Positions 16,439-26,057 are shown, counted from the stretch's first letter. The stretch: DNA of 64,000 nucleotides from CAZEHS01 sp964424355 (GCA_964424355.1 CAYRIO010000003.1:1-64000), one strand, 5' to 3'. Program-made: numbers and translations. The notes: generated from the sequence alone by a model not told the origin.

Positions 16439-18976
16439 TTGAGAAGCATCAGCCGAAAAATCATGCTTTCTATATTTTTGTGCACCTTTGTGATGGCTGC
16501 ACTGATCCTTGGGACCTTCAATACGATTGGCAGCCGTATTATCAGTGGGGAGACCAGTGCGAAGAACCAATTGTTCCTCGAAAGCCAGGTGAAGGACCTG
16601 AATCAGCTGTTTCATACCTCGGAGCAGATGGTGACGGAGCTGTCCTCACTACTCACCGATGGCATTGATTATGAACGTTTCCGCACGGATCCGGATTATG
16701 CAAAGGGCTATCTGGAAAGCCGTAAAGGCATCCTCGCCAACTTCTCAAAGAACGATGCAAACATCATGGGGCTCTATACTTATTTTGATCCTGCCGCCAG
16801 CGGCCGTGTGGATTCCCTGTGGTTCGTCAGGAATGAAGCCACAGGTGTCATGGAGCAAAGCGACGATGAATCGTCCCCGTCCGAGTTCGCGCCGGATAAT
16901 GCCGATTACATATGGTTCTACGGTCCAATGGATGCCAAAGGTCTTTTCTGGACCCCCCTCTATGTGGATAAGGATCTTGGGGTTTCAATGATTTCCTGCA
17001 CCTACCCCCTGTTTGTCGGGGACCAGATCGTGGGGATGGTGGGCGTGGATATCAACTTCAAGATTTTCAGTGATATGCTGGGCACGATGAAGGTGGGAGA
17101 AAGCGGTTATGCCGCGATGATCGATAGCGATGGCACGATCCTTTCGCATCCGACCCTGCCCCAGGAACAGAACCTAGGGGCGGTATCCGATGGGCTGCAC
17201 AAGCCTCTCTTCGAGGCCATGGTCAAGAACGGGCAAGGAACCTTCTCCTATTCTGAAAAGGGGCAGGAGCACCGGGTTTCATACACCCAGGCCTCCAACG
17301 GCAAGTTCTTCATGTTCGACATGCTGAAAAACGAAATGTTCTCGAATCTGAACACCCTGCGCAACATCATGCTGGGCATCGCTGCAGCGAGTATCCTGGG
17401 CGCCCTGCTTCTGTCGTTCCTGTTGGGACGATCCATTGGCAGGCCCATCGTGGCGCTTTCGAATGCAGCAAACCGGCTTGCTGTGGGAGACATCGGTGTG
17501 AAGCTGGAAACGACCAGTCGGGATGAGGTGGGGGTACTCACAGAGTCCTTCATGAAAATGGTGGATAATATCAAAGACAACGTCCATGTGGCTGAGAACA
17601 TTGCTTCGGGCAATATCGACGTGGCGGTGCATATCAAATCCGAGCAGGATATCCTGGGAAGAAAGCAGCAGGAGATGATCAATGCCATCAGGGCGATGGT
17701 GGAGGATTCAACACGGCTGGCGGATGCCGCCGTTGAAGGGAAGCTGGATGTGCGGGCCAACGCGTCACGGCATGGTGGAGATTTCCGCAAGATCGTGGAG
17801 GGCGTCAATCGAACCCTGGATGCGGTGATTCTGCCGGTAAAAGAAGCTGGAGCCGTTCTTTCCGAGATGGCGAAGGGGAATCTGAAGCTCCGGGTCCAGG
17901 GGGATTATAGAGGTGATAACGCTGCAATAAAAACAGCACTCAATACAACCCTGGATGCGCTGTCCGTGTACGTGGAGGAAATCTCCCGCACCCTGGAGGA
18001 GATGGCGGATTCCAATCTGGCCCTGGAGATCCGAAACGATTACAAAGGCGATTTTGCCCGAATCAAGGAAGCGCTGAACATCATTTTGGCATCCTTCAAT
18101 TCTGTTTTAAGTGAGATCAATGAAGCGGCTGACCAAGTGGCTTCCGGCTCAAAACGCCTGTCTGAAGGCAGTCAGAACCTGTCGCAGGGGGCGATGGCAC
18201 AGGCGGGCGCCATTGATGAGCTGACGGTTTCCATCGCACAGATTTCAGCACATACGATGCAGAATGCCCGCAATGCAGATCAGGCCAATCAGCTGGCTTT
18301 AACGGCGCGGGAAAAAGCAACGGCGAGTAATAACAGCATGGATGGCATGCTGAGCGCCATGCAGGAAATCAATGAATCCTCAAAAGGCATCTCGAAAATT
18401 ATCAAGATCATCGATTCCATTGCGTTCCAAACCAATATTCTGGCGTTGAACGCAGCTGTAGAAGCCGCCCGGGCCGGTCAGCACGGAAAGGGATTTGCCG
18501 TTGTGGCTGAAGAGGTTCGGAATCTGGCGGCCCAAAGCGCTGATGCGGCCAAGGAAACCACGGCGATGATTGAAAATTCCATGAAAAAAGTCTCTGATGG
18601 CGCACGGATCGCCAATGAAACGGCCCTCATGCTGAATCAGGTCACGGAAGGCATTGCAACGACGGCCGAACTGGTAGGGGACATCGCGTTGTCTTCGAAG
18701 GCGCAGAGCTCTGAAATTTCCCAGATCAATGTCGGTGTGGAGCAAGTGTCCCGGGTGATCCAAACAAATTCCGCCACGGCGGAGGAATGTGCTGCTGCCA
18801 GTGAAGAGCTGTCCGGTCAATCCCATGCACTGAAAGACAGGGTTGGAGAATTCCGGCTGCTGGACCATCGTTCCGGTAAAAGAGGCGGTTCTTTGAGCTT
18901 CAATACAGGGGAGGATGTGCCGCCTCAGTTAAGGCTTTCCAAAGGTGACGGCAAAGAAGGGGATCTGCTGCAATGA
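16439..18976 (+). CDS. methyl-accepting chemotaxis protein (extracytoplasmic sensor domain, HAMP)
   Basis: An 845-residue chemoreceptor. An N-terminal membrane helix (about 8-30) is followed by an extracytoplasmic double-Cache-like sensor (about 35-300; Y-F-D-P-A, Y-I-W-F-Y-G-P-M). A second membrane helix (about 305-327) and HAMP follow. A long linker with three repeats of G-(K/N)-L...D-Y-(K/R)-G-D comes next. The signalling domain contains F-Q-T-N-I-L-A-L-N-A-A-V-E-A-A-R-A-G. It should signal to CheA/CheW. The start is TTG at 16439, preceded by GGAGGAGG; the GTG at 16418 lies before that site. No che genes are adjacent. Confidence 0.93.
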   Translation: MRSISRKIMLSIFLCTFVMAALILGTFNTIGSRIISGETSAKNQLFLESQVKDLNQLFHTSEQMVTELSSLLTDGIDYERFRTDPDYAKGYLESRKGILANFSKNDANIMGLYTYFDPAASGRVDSLWFVRNEATGVMEQSDDESSPSEFAPDNADYIWFYGPMDAKGLFWTPLYVDKDLGVSMISCTYPLFVGDQIVGMVGVDINFKIFSDMLGTMKVGESGYAAMIDSDGTILSHPTLPQEQNLGAVSDGLHKPLFEAMVKNGQGTFSYSEKGQEHRVSYTQASNGKFFMFDMLKNEMFSNLNTLRNIMLGIAAASILGALLLSFLLGRSIGRPIVALSNAANRLAVGDIGVKLETTSRDEVGVLTESFMKMVDNIKDNVHVAENIASGNIDVAVHIKSEQDILGRKQQEMINAIRAMVEDSTRLADAAVEGKLDVRANASRHGGDFRKIVEGVNRTLDAVILPVKEAGAVLSEMAKGNLKLRVQGDYRGDNAAIKTALNTTLDALSVYVEEISRTLEEMADSNLALEIRNDYKGDFARIKEALNIILASFNSVLSEINEAADQVASGSKRLSEGSQNLSQGAMAQAGAIDELTVSIAQISAHTMQNARNADQANQLALTAREKATASNNSMDGMLSAMQEINESSKGISKIIKIIDSIAFQTNILALNAAVEAARAGQHGKGFAVVAEEVRNLAAQSADAAKETTAMIENSMKKVSDGARIANETALMLNQVTEGIATTAELVGDIALSSKAQSSEISQINVGVEQVSRVIQTNSATAEECAAASEELSGQSHALKDRVGEFRLLDHRSGKRGGSLSFNTGEDVPPQLRLSKGDGKEGDLLQ

Positions 18977-19013
18977 TCAGCATCTAAACCGATTGAAGTC
19001 ACCGCGTAGATTT

Positions 19014-19080
19014 TCACAAAAGTGGCAGGCTCTAATAGGAATTATATTCCTATTAGAGCCTGCCACTTTTGTGATTTTTT
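19014..19080 (+). terminator. very long perfect hairpin terminator
   Basis: Arms 19014-19042 and 19046-19074 are exact reverse complements (29 bp) around a 3-nt loop, followed by six T. It ends the chemoreceptor gene. The stem is unusually long and perfect for an intrinsic terminator. Confidence 0.92.
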
Positions 19081-19166
19081 TAAAGTTTGTCTTCGCAAGC
19101 AAAGCCTCAACACTTTTTTACCCCTTTCTGGTTATCATCAGAGAAAGAAACCATTGGATAGGTTGG

Positions 19167-19211
19167 TTGACATGACAACTAATCCTTGGTATACTTTGGT
19201 TGTCATGTCAA
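19167..19211 (+). promoter_or_regulatory. MarR-type operator overlapping a consensus promoter
   Basis: TTGACA (19167-19172) and TATACT (19190-19195) are 17 bp apart. The 13-bp arms TTGACATGACAAC (19167-19179) and GTTGTCATGTCAA (19199-19211) are exact inverted repeats that cover the -35 and the start point. The marR gene begins 29 bp downstream, so autorepression is likely. Confidence 0.88.
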
Positions 19212-19239
19212 CGGTTTTTCCGCAGAAAGGGAGTAACAC

Positions 19240-19731
19240 ATGGAGAAAGCAATGGAATGCAGGAGTATAGGCAGACTGATTTCCATCCTTCACAGACAAG
19301 CTCAGATCTACATCAATAGCGCGTTGAAGGATCTGGACATCGGTTCCTCAGAGCATGTGTTCCTCATTACCCTGTTGAAGGAAGGCCCCATGACCCAAGA
19401 GGAGCTTTCTGCCAGGATTCTGATCGATAAGGCGGCCACCGCCAGGGCAGTGAAATCCCTGGAAGAAAAGGGCTATGTGACCCGGGAAGCAGACGCGGAT
19501 GATAAACGGGCTAAACGGGTGTCCTGCACAGCGAAGACAATCGCCAGCGGAGATGTCATCCATGAAGCCCTTCAAAAATGGACAGCATTCCTGATGGCAG
19601 GCCTGGACCCTAAAACCGCACAGCTGGTGACGGCTTCTTTGGAAAACATGTCAGAAAGAGCACGGAACGCAGATTTTAAAGAACTGATAAAAAAGGAGAA
19701 TACAATTGGATCATTCAAGACAACTCGGTGA
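19240..19731 (+). CDS. MarR family transcriptional regulator
   Basis: A 163-residue winged-helix regulator. It has the MarR layout: N-terminal dimer helix (R-L-I-S-I-L-H-R-Q-A-Q-I-Y-I), recognition region M-T-Q-E-E-L-S-A-R-I-L-I-D-K-A-A-T-A-R-A, the wing with D-A-D-D-K-R-A-K-R, then a C-terminal dimer helix. It probably represses its own operon by binding the large inverted repeat at 19167-19211 and controls the MATE pump that overlaps its 3' end by 26 bp. The inducer is probably a pump substrate (inference). AAAGGGAG precedes the ATG. Confidence 0.93.
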   Translation: MEKAMECRSIGRLISILHRQAQIYINSALKDLDIGSSEHVFLITLLKEGPMTQEELSARILIDKAATARAVKSLEEKGYVTREADADDKRAKRVSCTAKTIASGDVIHEALQKWTAFLMAGLDPKTAQLVTASLENMSERARNADFKELIKKENTIGSFKTTR

Positions 19732-21073
19732 AGATAATATCGTTAAACTGCTTTTGAAATTTTCAATACCAGCAATTATCGGCATGCTCGTCAATGCCAT
19801 GTACAATATCGTAGACCGGATTTTCATCGGCAACGGGGTAGGTTCCCTGGGAATAGCCGGAATCACCATCGCATTCCCGCTGATGCTGTTTATCATGGCC
19901 TGCGGCATGCTGATCGGTCTGGGAGCGAATTCGTTGGTTTCCATCCGTTTAGGACAGGGACGTGGGGATGAAGCGGAACTGATCATGGGGAATGCATTGA
20001 CTCTGCTCATCGCATTTTCTGTGGTGATCACCGCTGCAGGGCTTCTGTTTCTGGATCCACTCCTGACGCTCATGGGTGCCAGTGCCGCTGTCATGCCTTA
20101 TGCCCGGGATTTTACGGAGATCATCCTGTGGGGAACGCTTTTCCAGTCCATCGGATTCGGCATGAACAACTTCATCCGTTCAGAAGGACAGCCGCGGATC
20201 GCCATGATCACCATGCTGGCCGGGGCCATTCTGAATGCGATGCTGAATCCCCTGTTCATCTTTGTGTTTCACTGGGGAATCAAAGGAGCGGCTTTTGCAA
20301 CGGTCCTTTCTCAATTCGTATCAGCCCTGTGGGTAATGTACTACTACTTCGGCGGGCGGAGTGCCTTGAAAATCCACCTGCGGAATATGCGGTTGGATTG
20401 GGGCTCCGTTAACAGAATCCTGGCGATGGGATCGGCGCCCTTTGCCATGCAGATGGCGGCCAGCTTGCTGAATATCATCATGAACCGCTCGTTGACGGCT
20501 TACGGCGGGGATGTTGCCGTCTCTGCCATGGGGGTGGTCAACAGTGTTGCGGTCCTGTTCCTGATGCCGATATTCGGCATCAATCAAGGGGTTCAGCCCA
20601 TCCTTGGCTACAATTACGGCGCAAAAAAATATGAACGGGTCAAACAGGCATTGAAGCTGGCGACTATCAGCGCAACCGCCATTGTCGTCTTCGGATTCAT
20701 CGTCACTCAGGTGTACTCCCGGGAGATCGTCAGCTTTTTCAATCCCCAGGATGCGGAGCTGATTGCATTCGGCTCCCACGCTCTCCGCGTATTCCTGGTG
20801 TTCCTGCCGATCATCGGATTCCAGATCGTTTCAGCTAATTATTTCCAAGCCACAGGGAAGCCAAAGCAAGCGATGTTCCTCAGCCTCTCCCGACAGGTGG
20901 TGGTTCTGATACCGGCCCTGCTGATCCTTCCGAAATTCTTTGGGGTGAACGGTGTACTGTATGCCGGACCCCTTGCGGATTTGGTCGCATCCGGCATTAC
21001 AGGGATATTCATCGTGAGAGAGATGAAGCGCCTGGGTGTCAATACGGAAACACCTCTGAAAGAAATTGCATGA
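19706..21073 (+). CDS. MATE family multidrug efflux transporter
   Basis: A 455-residue integral membrane protein with 12 hydrophobic segments in two homologous halves. MATE features include I-I-G-M-L-V-N-A-M-Y-N-I-V-D near the start, G-Q-G-R-G-D-E-A in the first half and G-I-N-Q-G-V-Q-P-I-L-G-Y-N-Y-G-A in the second. It exports cationic drugs by Na+ or H+ antiport. The start is TTG at 19706 with AAGGAG upstream, and the gene overlaps marR by 26 bp, so the two are translated from one mRNA. Confidence 0.95.
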   Translation: MDHSRQLGEDNIVKLLLKFSIPAIIGMLVNAMYNIVDRIFIGNGVGSLGIAGITIAFPLMLFIMACGMLIGLGANSLVSIRLGQGRGDEAELIMGNALTLLIAFSVVITAAGLLFLDPLLTLMGASAAVMPYARDFTEIILWGTLFQSIGFGMNNFIRSEGQPRIAMITMLAGAILNAMLNPLFIFVFHWGIKGAAFATVLSQFVSALWVMYYYFGGRSALKIHLRNMRLDWGSVNRILAMGSAPFAMQMAASLLNIIMNRSLTAYGGDVAVSAMGVVNSVAVLFLMPIFGINQGVQPILGYNYGAKKYERVKQALKLATISATAIVVFGFIVTQVYSREIVSFFNPQDAELIAFGSHALRVFLVFLPIIGFQIVSANYFQATGKPKQAMFLSLSRQVVVLIPALLILPKFFGVNGVLYAGPLADLVASGITGIFIVREMKRLGVNTETPLKEIA

Positions 21074-21096
21074 CAACCGAAGAATCTTTTCAAAAT

Positions 21097-21138
21097 AAAA
21101 CAGCCTGTAACGGACGAAATCCGCCGCAGGCTGTTTTT
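21097..21138. terminator. bidirectional terminator
   Basis: AAAACAGCCTG (21097-21107) pairs with CAGGCTGTTTT (21127-21137), giving A- and T-runs on both sides. It lies between the convergent MATE and PPi-PEPCK genes. Confidence 0.9.
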
Positions 21139-21156
21139 CGTAGATTGAGGATTGAT

Positions 21157-24100
21157 TTACAAGACATCCGCACCCAGGGTGCCCACCAATGTTTCAAGAT
21201 ACCCATCCGTTTCAAGCATCTTCCGTTCGGTGTGGATTCTTTCCAGCCGCTCATCATATTTGAACTCTTTGATGATCGACTGGTTGATCGGATTGGAGAT
21301 GAAGGCCGTGAGATTGGCGATTTTTTGCTCAGCCAGATTGATTTCCAGCTGCTGTTTGTTCTTAAGCCTTCTCCGGTACCATTCGCTTTTAAGAATCGTC
21401 TCCTTCTTGAACAAGTCTCTTACTTCACGGGATTCAATGCCGTGTCCCTCATAGCTGCCATGCGCCATGATTGCCAGCAGTGCTTTCAATGGCGGAATTG
21501 CCGCGGCGGCACTGCCATCCTCAAAATAGGAAAGTGCCGACTTCTTATGGCCGTTTGCAATGTTCAGGACTCCATCCACAAAGGCCTCGAGATCCTGTTT
21601 TTCAGGCCGAAGGATCCCCTCATCAAAAATCGTTTGGGGTTCATCGAAAATCTTCCCTAAGTAGCTGTAGGAGAAGACCTCTGTAACCCTGTACCCCAGT
21701 CTGCTAGCGGGTACGGGCACACCGTTGTGGACAAAGTCCTCCACTTTTTCAAGGGCACCCTCTGCGATCAGGTTTCTCGGATCACGTTCTTTTTCCGTTA
21801 GCCGCGCCCATATTTCAGGCACCAGCATGGAAATGTCATGATCCACCCGGACCTTGGGTCCAATGTGTCCGGCCGGAGTGGTGTAGACCGCATAATCCCC
21901 CAAAGCGTAGGCCAGGAGTGCGCTGTTGAGGTCGTAGATCGGCAGCAGCATATTGAAGGGGCCTTTTGTCAGGGCGCCCTCAGATCCGGCTCCGGTCGTT
22001 GACGGGGATTTTCCGGTCAGACTGCTGATCAGGTCCATAAAGAGCTCCGGCAGCTCCTGGTAATGGATGGGGTTGTATACGCTGAGGGGGAGGATCTTCT
22101 TGCCCTTTTCAAGGCCTGGAGGATTGTTCCTGCGGCCTGCCAAGATGGCGTTCACCGGCATGAGGACAGGTCTATCCGTGGGGATTTTTCGCGCAAGCCG
22201 TGTGCCAACCTCGGCCACATAGTTCTTCAAGGGATCGATGAAGTCAGAGCGCGTTTCAAGGTACCGTGGATTCTTGGTGGGCTTTCCGTCGACAATCCTT
22301 GGCTCGGAGGATACGACACAGTAGGTGTCGTTGCCCTTCAAGAAGGCCTCAATGTGTTCCTTAACAGGCTCGGTGTACGAAATATACCCCATTACATCCT
22401 CTTTGATTTCCTGGACCGCTTTTTTATCCAAGGGTTCAAAATTGGTTACAAAGAGATTGTTGCTGGAAAGGTCTTTCTCCGCCTGTCGGTCGTATCCCTT
22501 GTGGACGGCGTCATCCGGCCGTTGGAAGAACCGGTATTCGCAGTTCTTTGAGAATTTATAGCTGCCGTTCTGGTATTCGGGATTGAGGTTTTCAAGGCGA
22601 CCGGCGGGTACCATGACAGAGGCGGTGATGTCATCCTCCGTCTGGATTTTCTCGGCGGGCATGAAATCCATCCGCAGTTTGAAGACGCGCCAGGAGTGGT
22701 CCTCTTCGAACCCGACACGAAGGTAGCTGGGCCGAACCTTGCGGTCATTGAACTTCACCTCGTTGCCCGGTCTGCCGTTGATGATGTCCACGGAAAAATG
22801 GCTGCGCCAGTCATCCTGCCAGGATACCTGGTAGAACCGCTTCACCAGGAATACCAGTGCTTTGACGTGGTTGGGGATGGCTTCCAGGTAGGTGTTGAAT
22901 TCATCCGTATAGGCAGGAGAAGGGGTTAACAGCTTGATGACGGAACCCAGGGTTCTCTTAATGGAGAGGATGGACCGTGAGGGCCGTGTTCGGGTGGGTT
23001 CCACCCGCCACCGCTTGCTGTAGTCATAATTCAGGATCTTTTCCACGTGGTCCAGGTCTTTTTCTAAATCATGGACATAATAGTTGCCATAGATGATGGA
23101 GTTGCTCAGGGATTTGGAGATTTCTGATTTGCCGCCCCCTGAAACCGTGCAGGGCTTATGGCAGAACGTGCCTTCCGGTTCGGTACCCACCAGCTTCCAT
23201 GCCGGGGCGGAGGGATGCTTTTCCATGTGGATCTTATCGCCGTTGGGCAGGATATACATGTTTGTAGGCAGCAATTTCAGACTTTTTATTTCCCCTGCGT
23301 GCTCCCATTTGATGGACGTGCCATGCAGATCGATTTCAACATTTTCAGGCAGATAAATGATTGTGCTGAAGGTCTTATCCACACCGTAATTATCCGGGTG
23401 CAGCGTCATCATTGAACCAAAACGGTCCTTGACCTCCGCGAAGGTGTATCCCACCAGGGTGGCGTTATCCCGGGCATTGAAATTCTCCCCAAGGTTCAGC
23501 CGGGGGTAAGCGATGGTCCCCCCCGCGTGTTCTTCTTCAGCATTGCCATATGAATTGGCGGCAAAGCTGATCTGGGTCTTCACCTCTTTTTTGGAGTAGC
23601 CGAAATAGTTGTCGGCAATCAAGGTTACCGCAACACCGCTTTTATCCCTACAGGTCAGTTTGAAGGCCTGACCTTCATTGTAGAGCTCGTTTTCATCCGT
23701 ATAGCACATGCCGTCCCGCCGTTGTCGTTCAGTGGCCACATCATAATGGGGGAGGCCAACGTCCATTTTCCGCAGCTTCGTCAAGTGGGGAGCCAGGAGG
23801 ATATGCCCGGTCTGCCCGGACCACCCGTCGACATCAAGCCCGGAGTCATTCAGGTGCAAGCTGGGATCCCCCGCATTGCCGAACACGGATTCAACAAAAT
23901 CAAGATTGGAAACCAGGCTCCCCGGGGCAGTCAACAGGATTTCCATGGTTTTTTCTTTCATGACACCGGGGACTTCAGGAGAAACGATGGGCTTGATCAG
24001 CAGAGAGACAAAAGTCTTGGCCTTTTCCGCCTGATTCGCGGTGAAGGGCAGCTCCTTCAATTCCTCCGGCGGGTTCACCGCTTCCTTGTAAAGCTTCAGG

Positions 24101-24618
24101 AAGGTGCCCTTTGGCACCGCTTTTTTATCAAACGGAACAGCGAGCCCCCCCTCAACGATGTGAAAAGAGCCCTCCGTGGTTCTGCGGTCATTCTTGGGAT
24201 TATTCAGGATCCCCTGCTTGATCCTGTAGCTATGCACATACTCATTGGCATATGTGTCACAGCCGGGGGGCAGTGACAGGGTGCGGGCCAAGCCGTAATG
24301 GTCCAGGGTGAAATAGCTGTCCACCACCTTGACGGTGCCGGCGCTTACTTTCATGTAGTCACTGAAAAAACGGTTGATGCGCTTATTGATGCCGATTTCA
24401 TGGACATTGACCATGCGTATTTTTTCCTGATAGTCCTTGATGATCCCATCGAACAGATCGATGAAATAAGCGCCGGAATCCTTGGAATCCGCTTCTGACC
24501 GATACACCGGCAGACCTAGCGCCGCCAGTTTGAAATTGATGTATTTGATCTGGTCATCATCGCTTATGTTGAGATTGATATCTCCGTATTCAATGCCGAG
24601 TTTTTTTCTGAGCTGCAT
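21157..24618 (-). CDS. probable PPi-type phosphoenolpyruvate carboxykinase
   Basis: A 1153-residue cytoplasmic protein without signal or membrane segment. Its length and segments such as F-C-H-K-P-C-T-V-S-G-G-G-K-S-E-I-S-K-S (GGGKS at about 494-498, a kinase-1-like loop) and G-N-Y-Y-V-H-D-L-E-K-D-L-D fit my recollection of the pyrophosphate-dependent PEPCKs of Entamoeba and Propionibacterium (about 1130-1150 aa). These interconvert oxaloacetate plus PPi and PEP plus CO2 plus Pi. Two earlier regions (D-G-W-S-G-Q-T-G-H and Q-I-S-F-A-A-N-S-Y-G-N) look like further active-site strips. It has its own promoter and terminator. Without an alignment the family call is probable, not certain. Confidence 0.68.
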   Translation of the reverse strand: MQLRKKLGIEYGDINLNISDDDQIKYINFKLAALGLPVYRSEADSKDSGAYFIDLFDGIIKDYQEKIRMVNVHEIGINKRINRFFSDYMKVSAGTVKVVDSYFTLDHYGLARTLSLPPGCDTYANEYVHSYRIKQGILNNPKNDRRTTEGSFHIVEGGLAVPFDKKAVPKGTFLKLYKEAVNPPEELKELPFTANQAEKAKTFVSLLIKPIVSPEVPGVMKEKTMEILLTAPGSLVSNLDFVESVFGNAGDPSLHLNDSGLDVDGWSGQTGHILLAPHLTKLRKMDVGLPHYDVATERQRRDGMCYTDENELYNEGQAFKLTCRDKSGVAVTLIADNYFGYSKKEVKTQISFAANSYGNAEEEHAGGTIAYPRLNLGENFNARDNATLVGYTFAEVKDRFGSMMTLHPDNYGVDKTFSTIIYLPENVEIDLHGTSIKWEHAGEIKSLKLLPTNMYILPNGDKIHMEKHPSAPAWKLVGTEPEGTFCHKPCTVSGGGKSEISKSLSNSIIYGNYYVHDLEKDLDHVEKILNYDYSKRWRVEPTRTRPSRSILSIKRTLGSVIKLLTPSPAYTDEFNTYLEAIPNHVKALVFLVKRFYQVSWQDDWRSHFSVDIINGRPGNEVKFNDRKVRPSYLRVGFEEDHSWRVFKLRMDFMPAEKIQTEDDITASVMVPAGRLENLNPEYQNGSYKFSKNCEYRFFQRPDDAVHKGYDRQAEKDLSSNNLFVTNFEPLDKKAVQEIKEDVMGYISYTEPVKEHIEAFLKGNDTYCVVSSEPRIVDGKPTKNPRYLETRSDFIDPLKNYVAEVGTRLARKIPTDRPVLMPVNAILAGRRNNPPGLEKGKKILPLSVYNPIHYQELPELFMDLISSLTGKSPSTTGAGSEGALTKGPFNMLLPIYDLNSALLAYALGDYAVYTTPAGHIGPKVRVDHDISMLVPEIWARLTEKERDPRNLIAEGALEKVEDFVHNGVPVPASRLGYRVTEVFSYSYLGKIFDEPQTIFDEGILRPEKQDLEAFVDGVLNIANGHKKSALSYFEDGSAAAAIPPLKALLAIMAHGSYEGHGIESREVRDLFKKETILKSEWYRRRLKNKQQLEINLAEQKIANLTAFISNPINQSIIKEFKYDERLERIHTERKMLETDGYLETLVGTLGADVL

Positions 24619-24675
24619 AGATCCTCCCTTAACAAGGTTGAGCGAAAGATGATAGTGAACAGTGATTTGTGGATT

Positions 24676-24704
24676 AATATACCCGAAATGTTTTGTTAAT
24701 TCAA
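24676..24704 (-). promoter_or_regulatory. sigma-A promoter of the PPi-PEPCK gene
   Basis: On the minus strand TTGAAT (24704-24699) and TATATT (24681-24676) are separated by 17 bp. A CAAATT-N9-AATTTG inverted repeat (24702-24722) overlaps the -35 and might be an operator. Confidence 0.7.
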
Positions 24705-24782
24705 ATTTATTTTACGAATTTGTAATATATGATAACAACTTGTCGTCATTGTACAAAAGGTTCACGGTTAAACCTGGTGTTT

Positions 24783-25925
24783 TCATACTTCTTCCCGGAT
24801 CATCCGGTAGCTCAGCAGGGGGATGAATAAGTTGCAAAGGAGCAGGCCCATATAAAGCGGCGATTCAAAACCGGAGTACCAGAGATAAACCGCCCCGAAA
24901 AAGAGACAGCGGCCCAGGGTGAGGAGAATCACCCGGGTTTGCAGGATCCCCAGCATCTCCGCCTCATCCGAAGCGTGGGCTTTGGCACAATGGATCTGAA
25001 CCCCGGTCAGAGGCTGCCCGAAGAATGCCCCACCGATGGCGGTGGCCAGGTTATACAGGATGAACGAGACCAGTGAAGGCTGGAACAGGAAGAAAATAGC
25101 TGCGGTATGGGCGATCGCCCCGGAAAACATCAGATGGCGGCGGGTCCATTTTTTCTGGAGCAGCCGATAAACCCAGAACATCAGGATTGAGGCGATGGCG
25201 AAGGTGCTGTTCAGGACACCGGTCAGGGCTTCATTCTGGGTCAGGATGTAAATGAACACGCTGTTGGTGAGGATCGTGAACTCGTTGTAAGGGGCCCGGA
25301 CCACGTGGGTCAGCAGGGTGCTGCGCAGAGACGGACGTTCCCACATGGCTTTGAAATTGAATCGCGGGAGAGAGCCGACCCGACCGGCAGGCAGGGTGAG
25401 TGCCAGGGCAAACTGGAAAATCAGAAGTGCCAGGAGGGTCATTGCCATGGCGCGGAAGCCGTACAGAGCAGTCAGCAGACCTGAAATCAACGGCGACAGG
25501 ATGGATGTGACCTTGGTGACAATCCCCATCCAGACCATGAAATGATCCATCTCATCCTTGTTCAGCTCACTGGCCTGAAAGGTATTGAGATTAAAGAAAA
25601 AGAAACCGTCTCCCAGACCGCCCAGGATACCGATCCAGGCTGCATACCGCCAGGTATCTTCTCCCTGCCAAATGGCAATCAGGAAAAGGGCGATAAAGGA
25701 CAGGGAGGAAAGCAGGTAATTGATACGGCCGTTTCTGAGCGCCACGAGATTCCCCAGATGAAAGGAAGCGGAGGCTGCCAGGTAGTTGAACAGATTGAAC
25801 AGAGCTACCGCCTGAATGCTGTGGCCGGTCTGCCACAGATAGATATTGACGAAAATCATGATAAAATTCTTAAAGAACGAGTAGATCACGCGCATGAGAG
25901 ATATTTTAAAGGCGGTGTGTGTCAT
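24783..25925 (-). CDS. MFS transporter
   Basis: A 380-residue membrane protein with about 10-12 hydrophobic segments. It is a major facilitator-like carrier: V-N-I-Y-L-W-Q-T-G-H near the start, then L-G-N-L-V-A-L-R-N-G-R-I-N, and G-I-L-G-G-L-G-D-G-F-F-F. The first-loop motif is degenerate, and a second half with V-Y-R-L-L-Q-K-K-W-T-R-R follows. Substrate unknown. The ATG at 25925 is preceded by AAGGAAGG; the open frame extends upstream to 26045 but without a binding site. It is divergent from the metalloprotease-like gene. Confidence 0.85.
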   Translation of the reverse strand: MTHTAFKISLMRVIYSFFKNFIMIFVNIYLWQTGHSIQAVALFNLFNYLAASASFHLGNLVALRNGRINYLLSSLSFIALFLIAIWQGEDTWRYAAWIGILGGLGDGFFFFNLNTFQASELNKDEMDHFMVWMGIVTKVTSILSPLISGLLTALYGFRAMAMTLLALLIFQFALALTLPAGRVGSLPRFNFKAMWERPSLRSTLLTHVVRAPYNEFTILTNSVFIYILTQNEALTGVLNSTFAIASILMFWVYRLLQKKWTRRHLMFSGAIAHTAAIFFLFQPSLVSFILYNLATAIGGAFFGQPLTGVQIHCAKAHASDEAEMLGILQTRVILLTLGRCLFFGAVYLWYSGFESPLYMGLLLCNLFIPLLSYRMIREEV

Positions 25926-26029
25926 GGGACCTTCCTTTTCAGAGATTGAGAGGGACATCGTCATAGAAGACGCTGTTAGGATATCACAGAAGCCCCGACC
26001 CGTGAAGCGCGCCGCTGCAATCCCATCCC

Positions 26030-26057
26030 TTGCGTGGGTGTCCATAAAGAGTATAAT
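26030..26057 (+). promoter_or_regulatory. promoter of the YgjP-like gene
   Basis: TTGCGT (26030-26035) and TATAAT (26052-26057) with 16-bp spacing. The implied start near 26064 would leave almost no leader for the ATG at 26070, which favours translation from 26115. Confidence 0.6.
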
